64,000 nt of DNA, from contig NZ_WYET01000001.1 in assembly GCF_013376415.1 (NCBI RefSeq), positions 372,001-436,000 of the forward strand. Direction: 5' to 3'. Each line of letters opens with the position of its first letter. Positions within the stretch are counted from its first letter, which is position 1. A program made the translations under genes and the position numbers. Below, one piece after another: positions 8,354-17,887 of the stretch. The DNA comes from Flagellimonas chongwuensis. Its GTDB lineage: Bacteria; Bacteroidota; Bacteroidia; Flavobacteriales; Flavobacteriaceae. Below the pieces are notes generated by a model. That model had not been told where the DNA came from, did not search any database, and saw only the letters and a program-made list of their open reading frames with translations.

Positions 8354-9823
8354 TTATTTCTGTTTGTAAGCTTGTAATGTTTTGTATTTCTCTTTTTTGT
8401 AAATGCCTTCGATCATGGTGAACACTTTGTTCTTAAAAACGAACCCGAGCAGTCCAAAGACCGCTACAAATATGTATCCCGCCATGGGGTTGATCAAAAA
8501 GTGACCAATGGCATAAATCCCTATGGGCAAGACCAGTTTGGGCAAGGTGAGCAACAAGGTCTTGGCATTAAAGGCCTGCTTGTCGCCAAATGCCTTTTTG
8601 TTGGACGTAAGGTCTATCGGGGTCTTTACATAAGCTCCGCCCCAAAGCACCAAATAACTGTTGATTCCCACATTATAAATGGCACCAACCAATACCGCTG
8701 CGTAGGCCTCCCACCCAAAATAGATGTAGAAGGTGGCCAAAATGGTGGAAATAATGGTAGCTATAATCACCAAATACCATTTTGAAGATAGGTACTCCCG
8801 GTACTTGATGTTCTGGCTCATCATCAAAGGATAGTAGCTACTGTCCCAACTAGGCACATACTGCCCAAAGCTGAACAGGAATCCTCCTGTAACGAATATC
8901 CCCGCAAAGATTTTCCAGAAAGGGCCATCGTAGACTTCCAACGCTCCCGTAAAAAACAGGAGTCCATAGAAGATAAAAAAGGCTCCCGCTATCACAGCGG
9001 AACGCGATCTTTTGTTTCGTTTTATCAGTTTGATGTCGTTCTTCAAGAAAGTACCCAAGTTCCCGAAGCGGTCCAACCACTCCAGATTCTCGGTCTTGGC
9101 TTCGGTCTGCTTTTTGGCCAGACCTCCATCCAGATACATATGTTTTTTGAAATAGGCGAAAGCACCGTAGTACAATCCGACCAAAATCATCCAAGGTATA
9201 ATGGCCGTCCAAGGGATATCATAGAAAAAGTCAAAAATTGGGCCGGTGTAGATGGTAATATCAAACCATTGATAGTATTGTGATGCACCGGCAACAATGA
9301 ACAATACTGCAATCACATAAAAGACCACGTTCTGGTTGTTCACCATTACATTGATGAAGTTATTACAGTAGATCAAGGCCATCAAGGCCAAGTGCCAACC
9401 AATGACCTGCAAGGGCGGGTAGCCCTGGGTAAGCAACACAATGCTAAACGGAATAAAAAAGAAGGCGTGAGCAATATTGAAAAAGGATATCACCGTTTTT
9501 CCCAATGAAAAATTGACCACCTTGCTCTTGCTTATGGGCAAATAGAGCAATGGTTTGATATTGGTGACAGGCATTTTTTGCAGCATATACCTAAAAACGA
9601 GGTCAAAGGCCAAGTAGTAAATCATAAACTGGTTCACGACACGAAGCGGGTCTCCAATTTCCATTTCCTTGATCAAGAAAAAGGCCCCTACGCCCATTCC
9701 GAGGAAAACCACAATAAAGTATAGGGCCCCCAAGGCCATCAATATCTTAAACCAAATTTCTGTTTTAAAGGTTGCAGATCTAAAAAATGATTTCCATTGG
9801 AGTCCAATAAAATGTTTGAGCAT
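8354..9823 (-). CDS. DUF5687 family ABC transporter permease
   Basis: 489-residue integral membrane protein with roughly ten or more hydrophobic segments and a cytoplasmic charged loop near residues 225-265 (KKQTEAKTENLEWLDRFGNL). I recognise the Bacteroidota family DUF5687, which is normally found beside a single ABC ATPase, as here. It should form the membrane half of an exporter with the downstream ATPase. Substrate unknown. Its promoter must lie in the 120-base divergent gap shared with the reductase gene at 9944. Confidence 0.85.
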   Translation of the reverse strand: MLKHFIGLQWKSFFRSATFKTEIWFKILMALGALYFIVVFLGMGVGAFFLIKEMEIGDPLRVVNQFMIYYLAFDLVFRYMLQKMPVTNIKPLLYLPISKSKVVNFSLGKTVISFFNIAHAFFFIPFSIVLLTQGYPPLQVIGWHLALMALIYCNNFINVMVNNQNVVFYVIAVLFIVAGASQYYQWFDITIYTGPIFDFFYDIPWTAIIPWMILVGLYYGAFAYFKKHMYLDGGLAKKQTEAKTENLEWLDRFGNLGTFLKNDIKLIKRNKRSRSAVIAGAFFIFYGLLFFTGALEVYDGPFWKIFAGIFVTGGFLFSFGQYVPSWDSSYYPLMMSQNIKYREYLSSKWYLVIIATIISTILATFYIYFGWEAYAAVLVGAIYNVGINSYLVLWGGAYVKTPIDLTSNKKAFGDKQAFNAKTLLLTLPKLVLPIGIYAIGHFLINPMAGYIFVAVFGLLGFVFKNKVFTMIEGIYKKEKYKTLQAYKQK

Positions 9824-9919
9824 GGTCGGCGTTTTTTTAGTTGGTGTCTAATTTATTGGATTTGTTACAGAAGAAACATGCTTTTTATAAAAATAGATGT
9901 GCAAAAGGACTGTAATGCT

Positions 9920-9927
9920 TAATTTTG
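9920..9927 (+). promoter_or_regulatory. Possible -7 box for the reductase gene
   Basis: TAATTTTG matches the Bacteroidota -7 consensus TAnnTTTG, 16 bases before the ATG at 9944. No convincing TTG box is seen at the usual distance upstream, so this is only a half-supported promoter. Confidence 0.3.
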
Positions 9928-9943
9928 CAGCAAAATTCGATAC

Positions 9944-10993
9944 ATGAGTCATTTTCATGCCTTAAAAATAGCCGCGGTGGACCGATTGACGCCAAATGCC
10001 GTGGCCCTTACCTTTGACATACCGGAAAACTTAAAAGAGGATTACAGCTTTAAAGCGGGACAATACATTACTTTAAAGTACACTTTGAATGGAAAAGAGC
10101 TCCGAAGGGCCTACTCCATTTCATCACCACCTTCGTCCGGAAAATTGACGGTGGGCATCAAAAAAATGGAAGGGGGAACCTTTTCCGTGTTTGCCAACGA
10201 GCAATTGAAGGCCGGGGACGAAATTGACGTTATGTTGCCAGAGGGACGATTTACCTTTGATGAAACCTCAACAAAGAAAATAGCTGCTTTTGCCGCTGGT
10301 AGTGGCATTACTCCCATTATGAGCATTGCCCAAACAGTTTTGGAGAGCAACCCAGAAAGCACTTTTGTCTTGGTGTTCGGAAATCAATCTCCCGAAGAGA
10401 CCATGTATTTTAACACCATCCAATCTATTAAAGAGCAATATGGTGACCGCTTTTTTGTACAGTATGTGTACAGCAGGTCTACCGAGGAAGATGCTCTTTT
10501 TGGAAGGATAGAGCGTTCGACCGTGAACTTCGTGCTTAAAAACAAGTTCAAGGGAACCCAATTTGATGGCTTTTACCTTTGTGGGCCAGAAGAAATGATC
10601 GAGCAGGTAACGGATACCCTCAAGGACAATGGCGTTGCCAAGGAGAAAATACATTTTGAGCTCTTTACCACCGATGATGAGGGCGATGACGAACTTGCCG
10701 AAGAACTGGAAGGAAAAACTAGGGTGGAAGTTCTTTTGGACGATGAGACCTTTACCTTTGTAATGGACAAAAAGGAACGCGTGCTGGATGCTGTCCTAAA
10801 AGAAGATATTGATGCTCCGTATTCTTGCCAAGGCGGTGTTTGCAGTAGCTGCATTGCCCGGCTTACCAAAGGAAAGGTCGAAATGGTAAGAAACCAGATC
10901 TTGACCGATAGTGAAATTGAAGAAGGGTTTATCCTAACCTGTCAATCCCATCCCACCACTCCGAGCATTAAGGTGGATTATGACGATGTGTAG
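9944..10993 (+). CDS. Ferredoxin-NADP reductase-like flavoprotein with C-terminal 2Fe-2S domain
   Basis: 349-residue oxidoreductase. The FAD-binding domain has RRAYSISSPP (about residues 54-63), followed by an NAD(P)-binding domain with AAGSGITPIMSI (about 117-128). A plant-type ferredoxin domain at the C-terminus has cluster ligands Cys295, Cys300, Cys303 and Cys333 (CQGGVCSSC and ILTC). The order matches PaaE/PaaK-type reductases, which feed electrons to di-iron oxygenases. No phenylacetate genes are nearby, so the electron acceptor here is unknown. It is alone and divergent from the ABC genes. Confidence 0.88.
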   Translation: MSHFHALKIAAVDRLTPNAVALTFDIPENLKEDYSFKAGQYITLKYTLNGKELRRAYSISSPPSSGKLTVGIKKMEGGTFSVFANEQLKAGDEIDVMLPEGRFTFDETSTKKIAAFAAGSGITPIMSIAQTVLESNPESTFVLVFGNQSPEETMYFNTIQSIKEQYGDRFFVQYVYSRSTEEDALFGRIERSTVNFVLKNKFKGTQFDGFYLCGPEEMIEQVTDTLKDNGVAKEKIHFELFTTDDEGDDELAEELEGKTRVEVLLDDETFTFVMDKKERVLDAVLKEDIDAPYSCQGGVCSSCIARLTKGKVEMVRNQILTDSEIEEGFILTCQSHPTTPSIKVDYDDV

Positions 10994-11008
10994 ATCAAAG
11001 GGGACCTA

Positions 11009-11782
11009 TTAGGTTTTGGCCAATAATTTTTCCAAGGCCCTACTCCCATGTTCGTAACCGATGTTAAAGGCATTTTCAATACCTTTTTTATCAAGGACAC
11101 CTATGGTTTCCAGTTCGCCTGGTTCTATAAATAAATCACATTCGAGCATCTTCTCGTGGTTGGATGCATGGATCATTAAACTGGTGACCCTTGCTGTCAA
11201 CTGAAAGGAATTTCGCAAATCCTTTTTCCCCAAGGGTACGGTTATGGACACATTACTTCCAATAGTGAAATCCGTAATATGGTCCACATATTCCTTTGGA
11301 AAATTGTTCATAATGCCCCCATCGGCATATAATATATTATCAATGGTCACGGGGCTAAAAACAGGCGGCAAGGCAGCAGATGCCAATAATGGTTTGATGA
11401 GTTCACCGTCATAAAAAACCTTTTCCGTTCCTTTCAATAAATCCGTAGCGACCACGAAAAGGGGACGCTTCAAACTTTTGAAATTGTTCTCGGGGAAGAA
11501 ATGCTTAAAAATCCCGAAATACCGTTCCGTGTCAATAAACCCCGGTTTGTTGATGGCAAAAAAACTATACTGGAACAATGGGGTCTCTTTGAAGAACTTG
11601 AGCATGTCCTCTACCGAATTATCGTTGGCATACAACGCACCCACCAGAGCTCCAATACTTGTTCCGGCCACTACTTTGGCTTCAATTTCATGTTCCCGCA
11701 TGGCCTTAATGAGACCTATGTGTGCCATGCCCCGAACACCTCCTCCGGAAAGAATCAGGCCTATGGATTTATCTTCTAGCAT
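11009..11782 (-). CDS. Patatin-like phospholipase (RssA-type)
   Basis: 257-residue patatin-fold serine hydrolase. The oxyanion-hole loop SGGGVRGMAH is at residues 12-21, the nucleophile elbow GTSIG at 40-44 (Ser42) and the catalytic Asp154 in DGG, so the Ser-Asp dyad is intact. There is no signal peptide, so a cytoplasmic or membrane-peripheral lipid acyl hydrolase is likely. It is convergent with the reductase gene, 15 bases apart. Natural substrate unknown. Confidence 0.9.
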   Translation of the reverse strand: MLEDKSIGLILSGGGVRGMAHIGLIKAMREHEIEAKVVAGTSIGALVGALYANDNSVEDMLKFFKETPLFQYSFFAINKPGFIDTERYFGIFKHFFPENNFKSLKRPLFVVATDLLKGTEKVFYDGELIKPLLASAALPPVFSPVTIDNILYADGGIMNNFPKEYVDHITDFTIGSNVSITVPLGKKDLRNSFQLTARVTSLMIHASNHEKMLECDLFIEPGELETIGVLDKKGIENAFNIGYEHGSRALEKLLAKT

Positions 11783-11941
11783 TTTTGTTCAGAATCAATA
11801 AACTGTAAAGTTAACATAATGATGGTTTTTCAAGGTTACGGCAACATTGTATTTCAATTAAAAGGTTTGACTCTAATCAAAAAACCAAACCCATCTAGTC
11901 AAAACTCCGTAAGTGATTATATAAACTAAAAATTTAATCTC

Positions 11942-12499
11942 ATGAAATCTATTAAAACATTAACGTTACTAATTGCTTGTGCTGGGTTTATGACCATCAC
12001 TACAGGTTTTTCACAAACTAAAATGGTAGGGGGAGCCCCCATGTATCCAAGTAAGGATATTGTTTCCAATGCAGTAAACTCCAAGGACCATACTACCTTG
12101 GTGGCTGCCGTAAAAGCTGCTGATTTGGTCGAGACGCTACAAGGCGAAGGTCCATTTACCGTATTTGCACCTACCAACAGTGCATTCGAAAAATTGCCCG
12201 ATGGAACAGTAGCTACATTGCTTAAGCCAGAAAACAAGGCAAAATTGCAAGGTGTACTTACGTATCACGTAGTGGCTGGAAAATACAATGCCAAAGACTT
12301 GAAAAAATGGATCAAGAAAGGTGATGGTATGGCCGAACTCACTACAGTCAATGGAGATAAATTGACCGCCATGATGGACAAAGGGATGATAATGATAAAA
12401 GATAGTGCTGGAAATGTTTCCACAGTGACCATTGCAGATGTAAACCAATCCAATGGTGTGATTCATGTAGTGGATACTGTTGTATTACCTTCAAAATAA
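11942..12499 (+). CDS. Secreted fasciclin (FAS1) domain protein
   Basis: 185 residues: a signal peptide (about 1-24, ending near TTGFSQ), a short spacer and one FAS1 domain (about 38-183). FAS1 hallmarks are GEGPFTVFAPTNSAFEKLP, LTYHVVAGKY and the final NGVIHVVDTVVLP. Such single-domain proteins act in adhesion or extracellular matrix contact. It is a single-gene unit with a clear terminator just downstream. Confidence 0.92.
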   Translation: MKSIKTLTLLIACAGFMTITTGFSQTKMVGGAPMYPSKDIVSNAVNSKDHTTLVAAVKAADLVETLQGEGPFTVFAPTNSAFEKLPDGTVATLLKPENKAKLQGVLTYHVVAGKYNAKDLKKWIKKGDGMAELTTVNGDKLTAMMDKGMIMIKDSAGNVSTVTIADVNQSNGVIHVVDTVVLPSK

Positions 12500-12526
12500 T
12501 AGGTAGTCCTTAATTTGAATTAGTGG

Positions 12527-12557
12527 AAGAGCGACAGTAGTCGCTCTTTTCTTTTTT
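12527..12557 (+). terminator. Rho-independent terminator after the fasciclin gene
   Basis: A 9-bp perfect stem (AAGAGCGAC with GTCGCTCTT, 12527-12535 and 12540-12548), a 4-base loop and a following T-rich run (TTTTCTTTTTT) lie 27 bases after the fasciclin stop. Confidence 0.85.
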
Positions 12558-12690
12558 AGGTGACTGACAATCAGTTTTCTTATAATCCGACATGATTGTT
12601 TTTGGGAATTTGTAATCCTATTCAAAATTTTTCGACCTAAAAGAATGTGATAATTGTTGTATGTTTAGGTAAAACATTAAATAGAAGAAC

Positions 12691-13026
12691 ATGGCCAATT
12701 CATATTATGACCCAGCAGACCTTAGAAAATTTGGCAACATCACAGAATGGAGCGAAGAACTGGGGAAAAAGTTTTTTGACTATTACGGAAAGGTTTTCGA
12801 GGAAGGTGCCCTCAGTGCGCGCGAAAAATCCTTGATAGCACTTGCTGTAGCACACGTGGTAAAATGTCCCTATTGCATTGATGCCTATACTAAGGATGGC
12901 CTGCAACGTGGCATCACCAAAGAAGAGATGATGGAGGCCGTGCACGCGGGCGCGGCTATTGAAAGCGGCGCTTCATTGGTTCATGGTGTTCAAATGATGA
13001 ACAAGTACGATAAACTTTCCATGTAG
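12691..13026 (+). CDS. Arsenosugar-associated peroxidase-like protein (carboxymuconolactone decarboxylase fold)
   Basis: 111 residues of AhpD/CMD fold. The redox pair Cys59 and Cys62 lies in KCPYCIDAYTK, in front of the helix GITKEEMMEAVHAGAAI. The start reading MANSYYDPADLRKFGNI and the neighbour 85 bases downstream (arsS) match the small peroxidase-like partner regularly found with ArsS in bacteria that handle arsenosugars. The chemistry of this partner in that pathway is not known; a thiol-disulphide or hydroperoxide role is inferred from the CxxC. Confidence 0.88.
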   Translation: MANSYYDPADLRKFGNITEWSEELGKKFFDYYGKVFEEGALSAREKSLIALAVAHVVKCPYCIDAYTKDGLQRGITKEEMMEAVHAGAAIESGASLVHGVQMMNKYDKLSM

Positions 13027-13111
13027 TGCCTAGGAAACTTGGGGTTTTAGGTAGTAGAAAAAATATACCGAATGGAACATAAGGGGTTCCGGCGGACGAT
13101 ATAAATTAGAA

Positions 13112-14200
13112 ATGACGCAGAGTATACTCACCGACATAAAGAAAGCAGCTAAAAAATCATTAAAAGCGCGGGAAGACGAGCTTGCCAATACCCAAAAACA
13201 ATTGGAAATATTGAGCGGCGACCTTTTTGCCAATGGAGAGCTTCCATTTTTTAAGGATAAAATCGCAGCATCAGGTCAATTCCCATTAAAGCCAAAAAAG
13301 TTGGAAGTGCTCCAGATCAATGTAGGGTATATGTGCAATCAAGTCTGTGCACACTGCCATGTGGACGCAGGCCCGGACCGACAGGAGATCATGACCCGTG
13401 AAACCATGCAACAATGTCTGGAGGTCATCCGCAACACCGGGGCGCACACTTTGGACCTTACAGGCGGAGCTCCTGAAATGAACCCGGATTTTAGGTGGTT
13501 TGTAGAAGAAGCTTCCAAAGCGGGTATCCAAGATTTCATCGTCCGCTCCAATTTGACCATCATAATGGCCAATAAAAAGTACCACGACCTGCCCGAGTTC
13601 TTTAAAAAACACAACGTCCATGTGGTGTCTTCCATGCCGCACTATACGCGTGGCAAAACGGACAAGCAACGTGGCGATGGTGTTTTTTACAAATCCATCA
13701 AAGCTTTGCAGATGCTTAACCAAGTAGGCTACGGCATGCCAAACAGCGATCTGCGCTTGGATTTGGTCTACAATCCTTCCGGGGCCTTTTTACCTACGGA
13801 CCAAAGCGCGATGGAACGAGATTTCAAAAAGGCATTGAAAGAAGATTTTGACATTGATTTCCACAATCTTTTTGCCATTACCAATTTGCCAATTTCACGG
13901 TTTTTGGACTACCTCATCGCATCCGACAATTACGAGGATTACATGTATTCCTTGGTGGAGGCCTACAATCCTGCTGCTGTTGAAAACGTAATGTGTACCA
14001 ATACCATCTCCGTAAGTTGGGACGGTTGGTTGTACGATTGTGATTTCAATCAAATGCTGGACCTAAAAGTGGCGAGCAAGGTAAAGCACATCAAAGATTA
14101 TAATGATGATGTACTGAGCAATCGGGAGATTATTATTTCACAACATTGCTACGGATGTACCGCAGGTGCCGGTAGTAGCTGCCAAGGAACAGTGGCCTAA
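13112..14200 (+). CDS. arsS: Arsenosugar biosynthesis radical SAM protein ArsS
   Basis: 362-residue radical SAM enzyme. Cluster ligands Cys75, Cys79 and Cys82 lie in CNQVCAHC, followed by the SAM-binding region DLTGGAPEMNP (about residues 112-122). A Cys-rich tail (CYGCTAGAGSSCQG) could hold an auxiliary cluster or arsenic thiolate site. ArsS is assigned to transfer of the 5'-deoxyadenosyl group to dimethylarsenite to make arsenosugar precursors. Its partner gene lies just upstream; no arsM methyltransferase is in the window. The stop overlaps the stop region of the convergent lipoprotein gene by 4 bases. Confidence 0.92.
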   Translation: MTQSILTDIKKAAKKSLKAREDELANTQKQLEILSGDLFANGELPFFKDKIAASGQFPLKPKKLEVLQINVGYMCNQVCAHCHVDAGPDRQEIMTRETMQQCLEVIRNTGAHTLDLTGGAPEMNPDFRWFVEEASKAGIQDFIVRSNLTIIMANKKYHDLPEFFKKHNVHVVSSMPHYTRGKTDKQRGDGVFYKSIKALQMLNQVGYGMPNSDLRLDLVYNPSGAFLPTDQSAMERDFKKALKEDFDIDFHNLFAITNLPISRFLDYLIASDNYEDYMYSLVEAYNPAAVENVMCTNTISVSWDGWLYDCDFNQMLDLKVASKVKHIKDYNDDVLSNREIIISQHCYGCTAGAGSSCQGTVA

Positions 14201-15135
14201 TCCACTACGGAGGGGAACACTCCGCGTGTACCCATATCCACCACATTTTCGCCCAATAGAGGCTCGTACTTGCCATTGCCATTGCCGTCTTCCCATTCAA
14301 AACTATTGTTGATGGATATGACCACTTCAATATTGATGTCCTCAATGGCATTTGCTGGAATCACCAAAGCAGAAGGAAACTGTCCTGTTACCACGCATGA
14401 GCCCTCAGGAACTGGAGATGTATCATCAATGGGGTTGGGCACCGTGGTCTGGGGGGCATTGCCTTGTGTTAATTGTGTCAGGACAAACCCGTTAATATTC
14501 CCTTGGGTTTCCAGGCCAAAATACCCTTGGGCCTTATTCCCATTGATATCTACTGTAAGTTTTTCCAGGGTATAATTGCCTATATAAGTGTTGTAACCCA
14601 AAAAAGACCCAACAGTGGCATCCACATCAATATTATCGTCAACGCCATCCGGCCAATCGGGAATTTCTGTTTCGGCTCCCTCAAGGTTGTATACGATTTT
14701 GTATTTCTGGTACCCAATAGAAGCCCTAAAATATTCATACGTGCCGGCAGCTACGTAACTCAATGGAATGCTAAAGGTGTTGATCTCTTCATTCAAAAAC
14801 ACTTCGCTGTCAAAATCAATGGCAGTGGCTCCCCCGCTTCCCGTAGTCGCGGTCGAAGTTATGGTGACACCCTCATCATAGGGAGTGAACTTGTCCGGAT
14901 AAAGACCCATAAAATGCAATCCCAGAACCTCAAAATCAGGGTTTTGAGCTGCATTTCCTTCGGGAACCGATACAGGATTGCCCAAATTGTCCAATCGCTC
15001 GGCTTCGTCATCCATTATAAATGTAATGTTCAATCGGGCAACTTCGGGTTCAGGGCTTCCTGTAGACGATTCGGTGGAACAGGAGAACAGTGCGATGCCC
15101 ATCAAAGTTGTAAAAATCAAGTTTGTCTTTTTCAT
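14197..15135 (-). CDS. Secreted lipoprotein of unknown function
   Basis: 312 residues. The signal MKKTNLIFTTLMGIALFSC has Cys19 as lipidation site, then a Ser/Thr/Gly-rich linker (STESSTGSPEPE). The rest is beta-rich and acidic with many Asp/Asn/Gly turns (DGVDDNIDVDATVGSF, WEDGNGNGKYEPLLGEN), the latter resembling a calcium-binding loop. I do not recognise the family. It is a single gene, convergent with arsS, with its own upstream region of about 105 bases shared with the GT9 stop. Confidence 0.85.
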   Translation of the reverse strand: MKKTNLIFTTLMGIALFSCSTESSTGSPEPEVARLNITFIMDDEAERLDNLGNPVSVPEGNAAQNPDFEVLGLHFMGLYPDKFTPYDEGVTITSTATTGSGGATAIDFDSEVFLNEEINTFSIPLSYVAAGTYEYFRASIGYQKYKIVYNLEGAETEIPDWPDGVDDNIDVDATVGSFLGYNTYIGNYTLEKLTVDINGNKAQGYFGLETQGNINGFVLTQLTQGNAPQTTVPNPIDDTSPVPEGSCVVTGQFPSALVIPANAIEDINIEVVISINNSFEWEDGNGNGKYEPLLGENVVDMGTRGVFPSVVD

Positions 15136-15240
15136 AGTCTGTATTGTTTATGTGATTTTGGGTTGTGCGGGTCCAAAAGGACATGGAAAGATATAACAAA
15201 TGACCTTATCGAAATGATGCAGCAACGAATAATTGGTTGC

Positions 15241-16290
15241 TCACCTTTCCAAAATTATCATCAATCGCTCCAATACGTCTTTTGGTTTGATGGTTTTCAT
15301 GGCGTTTTCGTACCCTTCGGGCACTTTGTTCCCATATACCGAGGTAGGAATCAGCGGATATGCTTCCCGGTCCGCCATAAGTGCGTTTTCCATAGGTTGT
15401 CCGAATGGATAAAACCCGGCATACGGATGGGTAACCCCCCATAGTGTGACCACAGGAATTCCATAATTGGCAGCCATATGGGCATTGCCACTATCCATGG
15501 ACAACATCACATCCAAATTGGAAATAAGCTGTAGTTCTTCTGCCAGATTGAGTTTGCCCGCCATGCATTCAACATTTCTATACCGTTCAAAAAATTTCTC
15601 CAATACCTCCACTTCTTTGGCTCCACCGCCAAAGAGCAAAACTTTATACTTATCGGTATTATTTAACGTTTGGATAATTTCTTCCGTAGATTCCAACGGG
15701 TACATTTTGCCTTCGTGAGCAGCAAATGGGGCAATGCCCACCCATTTCTTGGCATCCTGCTGCACCAACCCCAGAACGTTTTCGGAAAGCTGGATGCGGT
15801 CCAATGGTTTGGCTGTGGTCAGGTCAATGGGGAAACCGAGTTCTGCAAAAACATCGGCATATCGCTGGTGTGTGGTCCTTAATTGCTCAAAAACTTTGTT
15901 TTTGGGCCGGGTAAGTGCTTTTTTTTCTTTTCTGCCCTTATCAATTTGGGCAAACGGAATCCGCTCCAAGGCAAAATACTTTTTAAGTATCCTGCTTCGC
16001 AACACATTATGTAAGTCGGCAATGGCGTCTAACTGAAGTGGTTTTAACTCCTTGTACAATCGCCAAAGCCCCATCAATCCTTTATGCCTATTTTTTACAT
16101 CCGCTTCTTTTACCTCAACATTTGTCAATCCATCAAAAATAGGAGTGAACGGTCTTTTTGTGAGTACGGTAAGCCGTACTTCTGGATATTTCTCGGTAAG
16201 CGCATGGAGTATGGGAACGGTCATCGCCACATCGCCCATGGCGGACAGGCGGATGACCAAAATATGGGTATGTTTACCCTTTTTGCCCAC
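15241..16290 (-). CDS. Glycosyltransferase family 9 (heptosyltransferase-like)
   Basis: 349 residues, GT-B fold. The N-terminus ILVIRLSAMGDVAMTVPILHAL and the C-terminal sugar-nucleotide region LDVMLSMDSGNAHMAANYGIPVVTLWGVTHPYAGFYPFG are typical of GT9 enzymes that add heptose or related sugars to the lipopolysaccharide core. The start is GTG at 16290, overlapping the DUF4254 stop by 17 bases, so the two are probably translated together. A core-LPS role is inferred from the family. Confidence 0.9.
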   Translation of the reverse strand: MGKKGKHTHILVIRLSAMGDVAMTVPILHALTEKYPEVRLTVLTKRPFTPIFDGLTNVEVKEADVKNRHKGLMGLWRLYKELKPLQLDAIADLHNVLRSRILKKYFALERIPFAQIDKGRKEKKALTRPKNKVFEQLRTTHQRYADVFAELGFPIDLTTAKPLDRIQLSENVLGLVQQDAKKWVGIAPFAAHEGKMYPLESTEEIIQTLNNTDKYKVLLFGGGAKEVEVLEKFFERYRNVECMAGKLNLAEELQLISNLDVMLSMDSGNAHMAANYGIPVVTLWGVTHPYAGFYPFGQPMENALMADREAYPLIPTSVYGNKVPEGYENAMKTIKPKDVLERLMIILER

Positions 16291-16879
16291 GCAACACTGG
16301 GTTTAGTTCATCATCGTTGTACATTTTCATCTGTTTGTAGACTTTCATGTACTTGTCACCCGATTCAATATCCGCCAATAATTGGTCAATAGCCGTGGAA
16401 AGGTCTTTTTTCTGCTCCAAAAGCACGGCCAATTTTGCACTACATTTATCGATATGCTCCTGAGGGGCGTCGCTACGGTTCACCTCTTCTTGCATGTGAT
16501 ATATTTTCAACGCAAGAATGGAAAGACGGTCAATGGCCCAGGCCGGGCTTTCGGTATTGATGGTGGCACCCTCTTTTACTTGTACTGATTGGTATTTATT
16601 CAAAAAGTAACCATCAATATACTCTACCAAATCGGTGCGATCCTGATTGCTAGCATCGATTTTACGTTTAAGGTCCAAAGCGGCAACAGGATTGATTTGT
16701 GGGTCCCGTATAATGTCCTCGTAGTGCCATTGGACTGTATCAATCCAGTTTTTTCTGTAAAGCAAATGCTCCACTTTATCCTTTGGATAAGGGTTGCTGA
16801 ATTCTTGGTACACATCGTCCTTGATATGGTAAGTATCTATACTTTCCTGAAATATCTTGAAGGCAAAATCGCTGAACAT
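16274..16879 (-). CDS. DUF4254 domain protein
   Basis: 201 residues, mostly helical and soluble, with no signal peptide. It starts at ATG 16879 and overlaps the GT9 gene downstream. DUF4254 genes in Bacteroidota are regularly found next to GT9 heptosyltransferases, so a role in core-oligosaccharide assembly or regulation is likely, but no catalytic motif can be pointed out. Recognisable segments are NPVAALDLKRKIDASNQDRTD and SPAWAIDRLSILALKIYHM. Confidence 0.85.
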   Translation of the reverse strand: MFSDFAFKIFQESIDTYHIKDDVYQEFSNPYPKDKVEHLLYRKNWIDTVQWHYEDIIRDPQINPVAALDLKRKIDASNQDRTDLVEYIDGYFLNKYQSVQVKEGATINTESPAWAIDRLSILALKIYHMQEEVNRSDAPQEHIDKCSAKLAVLLEQKKDLSTAIDQLLADIESGDKYMKVYKQMKMYNDDELNPVLRGQKG

Positions 16880-16918
16880 AGCTTAAAATTTGTTCAAAGA
16901 TATTGCTTTATGCCATAT

Positions 16919-17848
16919 TTAGTTGAGATGAACGGCAAAAAGCGAACAGGCCAATACCACAAAGCCAACCATTACGGCTTCTTGAAGCCTTCTTTTTTTC
17001 ATGGCTTCAAAATAATTGGTAAAAAATACAGCGGCGGGAAAAAAGGTGAGCAAAACCGGCGAGGCATCGGCAGGGGTAAAAAGGATAATACCGGTACCTA
17101 AGATAAAAATCAAAAACACTATCCGAAGCAACAGTAATTTACCCCCGCTCACGTTTCTCAACCTGATGAATACCACAATGGAAACAAGTATGGTCAATAT
17201 CAAATAGATCAATGTCTTTATATTTAATACCTGAAAGAACGATTTGCTGGTAAAAAGCCCCAAAGAAAATTGATAATGGTCCTCAAAAAAATCCAATGAG
17301 CCTTTGAGTTTCAACACGGTGAAGGTTAGCATAAAAATAGTTGCAACGCCCAAGAAAGGGACCAGCCAATTTTTAAATGTTCTTCTGTCGTAGACCCCAA
17401 TAACAAAAAAGACAAGGAGCATAAAAGCGAGGGCCCAATCGTAGAACAAACTTGCAATGGCAATCAACAGGGAGGCATCAAAAATTTTGTGTTTGACATT
17501 TTTTGTGGACTTGATGGACAATATCCGCCAAAAGGCCAAGAGCAAAAAGAAATTGGCAAACAATACGTTTTGAAGCACCAATTCATCGGAAAACGAAACA
17601 ATTAAAAGTACAAAGAAGAGCATCGCGTAGGAGTTTGACTCCGTTGCCTTTTCAGTTCTTACAATTTGATTGGTGATGAAAACCGAGATCAACAAAACCG
17701 CAAACAGCATCAGTTCCAGGGGGATAACCTGATTGAGTTTTTGGTCGCCCAGTTGAAAAAAAACATTTGTAAAATAGAATAGGAACAGGAAACTGGCGAG
17801 AACTATATTGTTTATGGGTTTAGTTTTTCCGAAAAAGCTTGAAATCAT
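16919..17848 (-). CDS. DUF6427 multi-pass membrane protein
   Basis: 309 residues with about nine hydrophobic segments and short loops. The start MISSFFGKTKPINNIVLASF is what I associate with the flavobacterial DUF6427 family. No catalytic motif is visible. It is upstream of and co-directional with DUF4254-GT9 (39 bases apart), and divergent from the DUF6341 gene, with which it shares only 39 bases. An envelope-assembly function is a guess from context. Confidence 0.8.
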   Translation of the reverse strand: MISSFFGKTKPINNIVLASFLFLFYFTNVFFQLGDQKLNQVIPLELMLFAVLLISVFITNQIVRTEKATESNSYAMLFFVLLIVSFSDELVLQNVLFANFFLLLAFWRILSIKSTKNVKHKIFDASLLIAIASLFYDWALAFMLLVFFVIGVYDRRTFKNWLVPFLGVATIFMLTFTVLKLKGSLDFFEDHYQFSLGLFTSKSFFQVLNIKTLIYLILTILVSIVVFIRLRNVSGGKLLLLRIVFLIFILGTGIILFTPADASPVLLTFFPAAVFFTNYFEAMKKRRLQEAVMVGFVVLACSLFAVHLN

Positions 17849-17868
17849 CCTATCTTTTGCTACTTTTG
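17839..17868 (+). promoter_or_regulatory. Bacteroidota-type promoter for the DUF6341 gene
   Basis: TTG at 17839-17841 and TACTTTTG at 17861-17868 are 19 bases apart, a good fit to the TTTG-N19-TAnnTTTG pattern. The ATG follows 19 bases later. The -33 part overlaps the first codons of the divergent DUF6427 gene. Confidence 0.5.
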
Positions 17869-17887
17869 TAAAGTAAATATAGCCAAG

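Noticed and set aside
14473..15444. Plus-strand open frame of 323 residues
   Set aside because: It lies wholly opposite the lipoprotein gene and the end of the GT9 gene, with odd composition and no recognisable domain; the minus-strand genes have signal peptide and family motifs.
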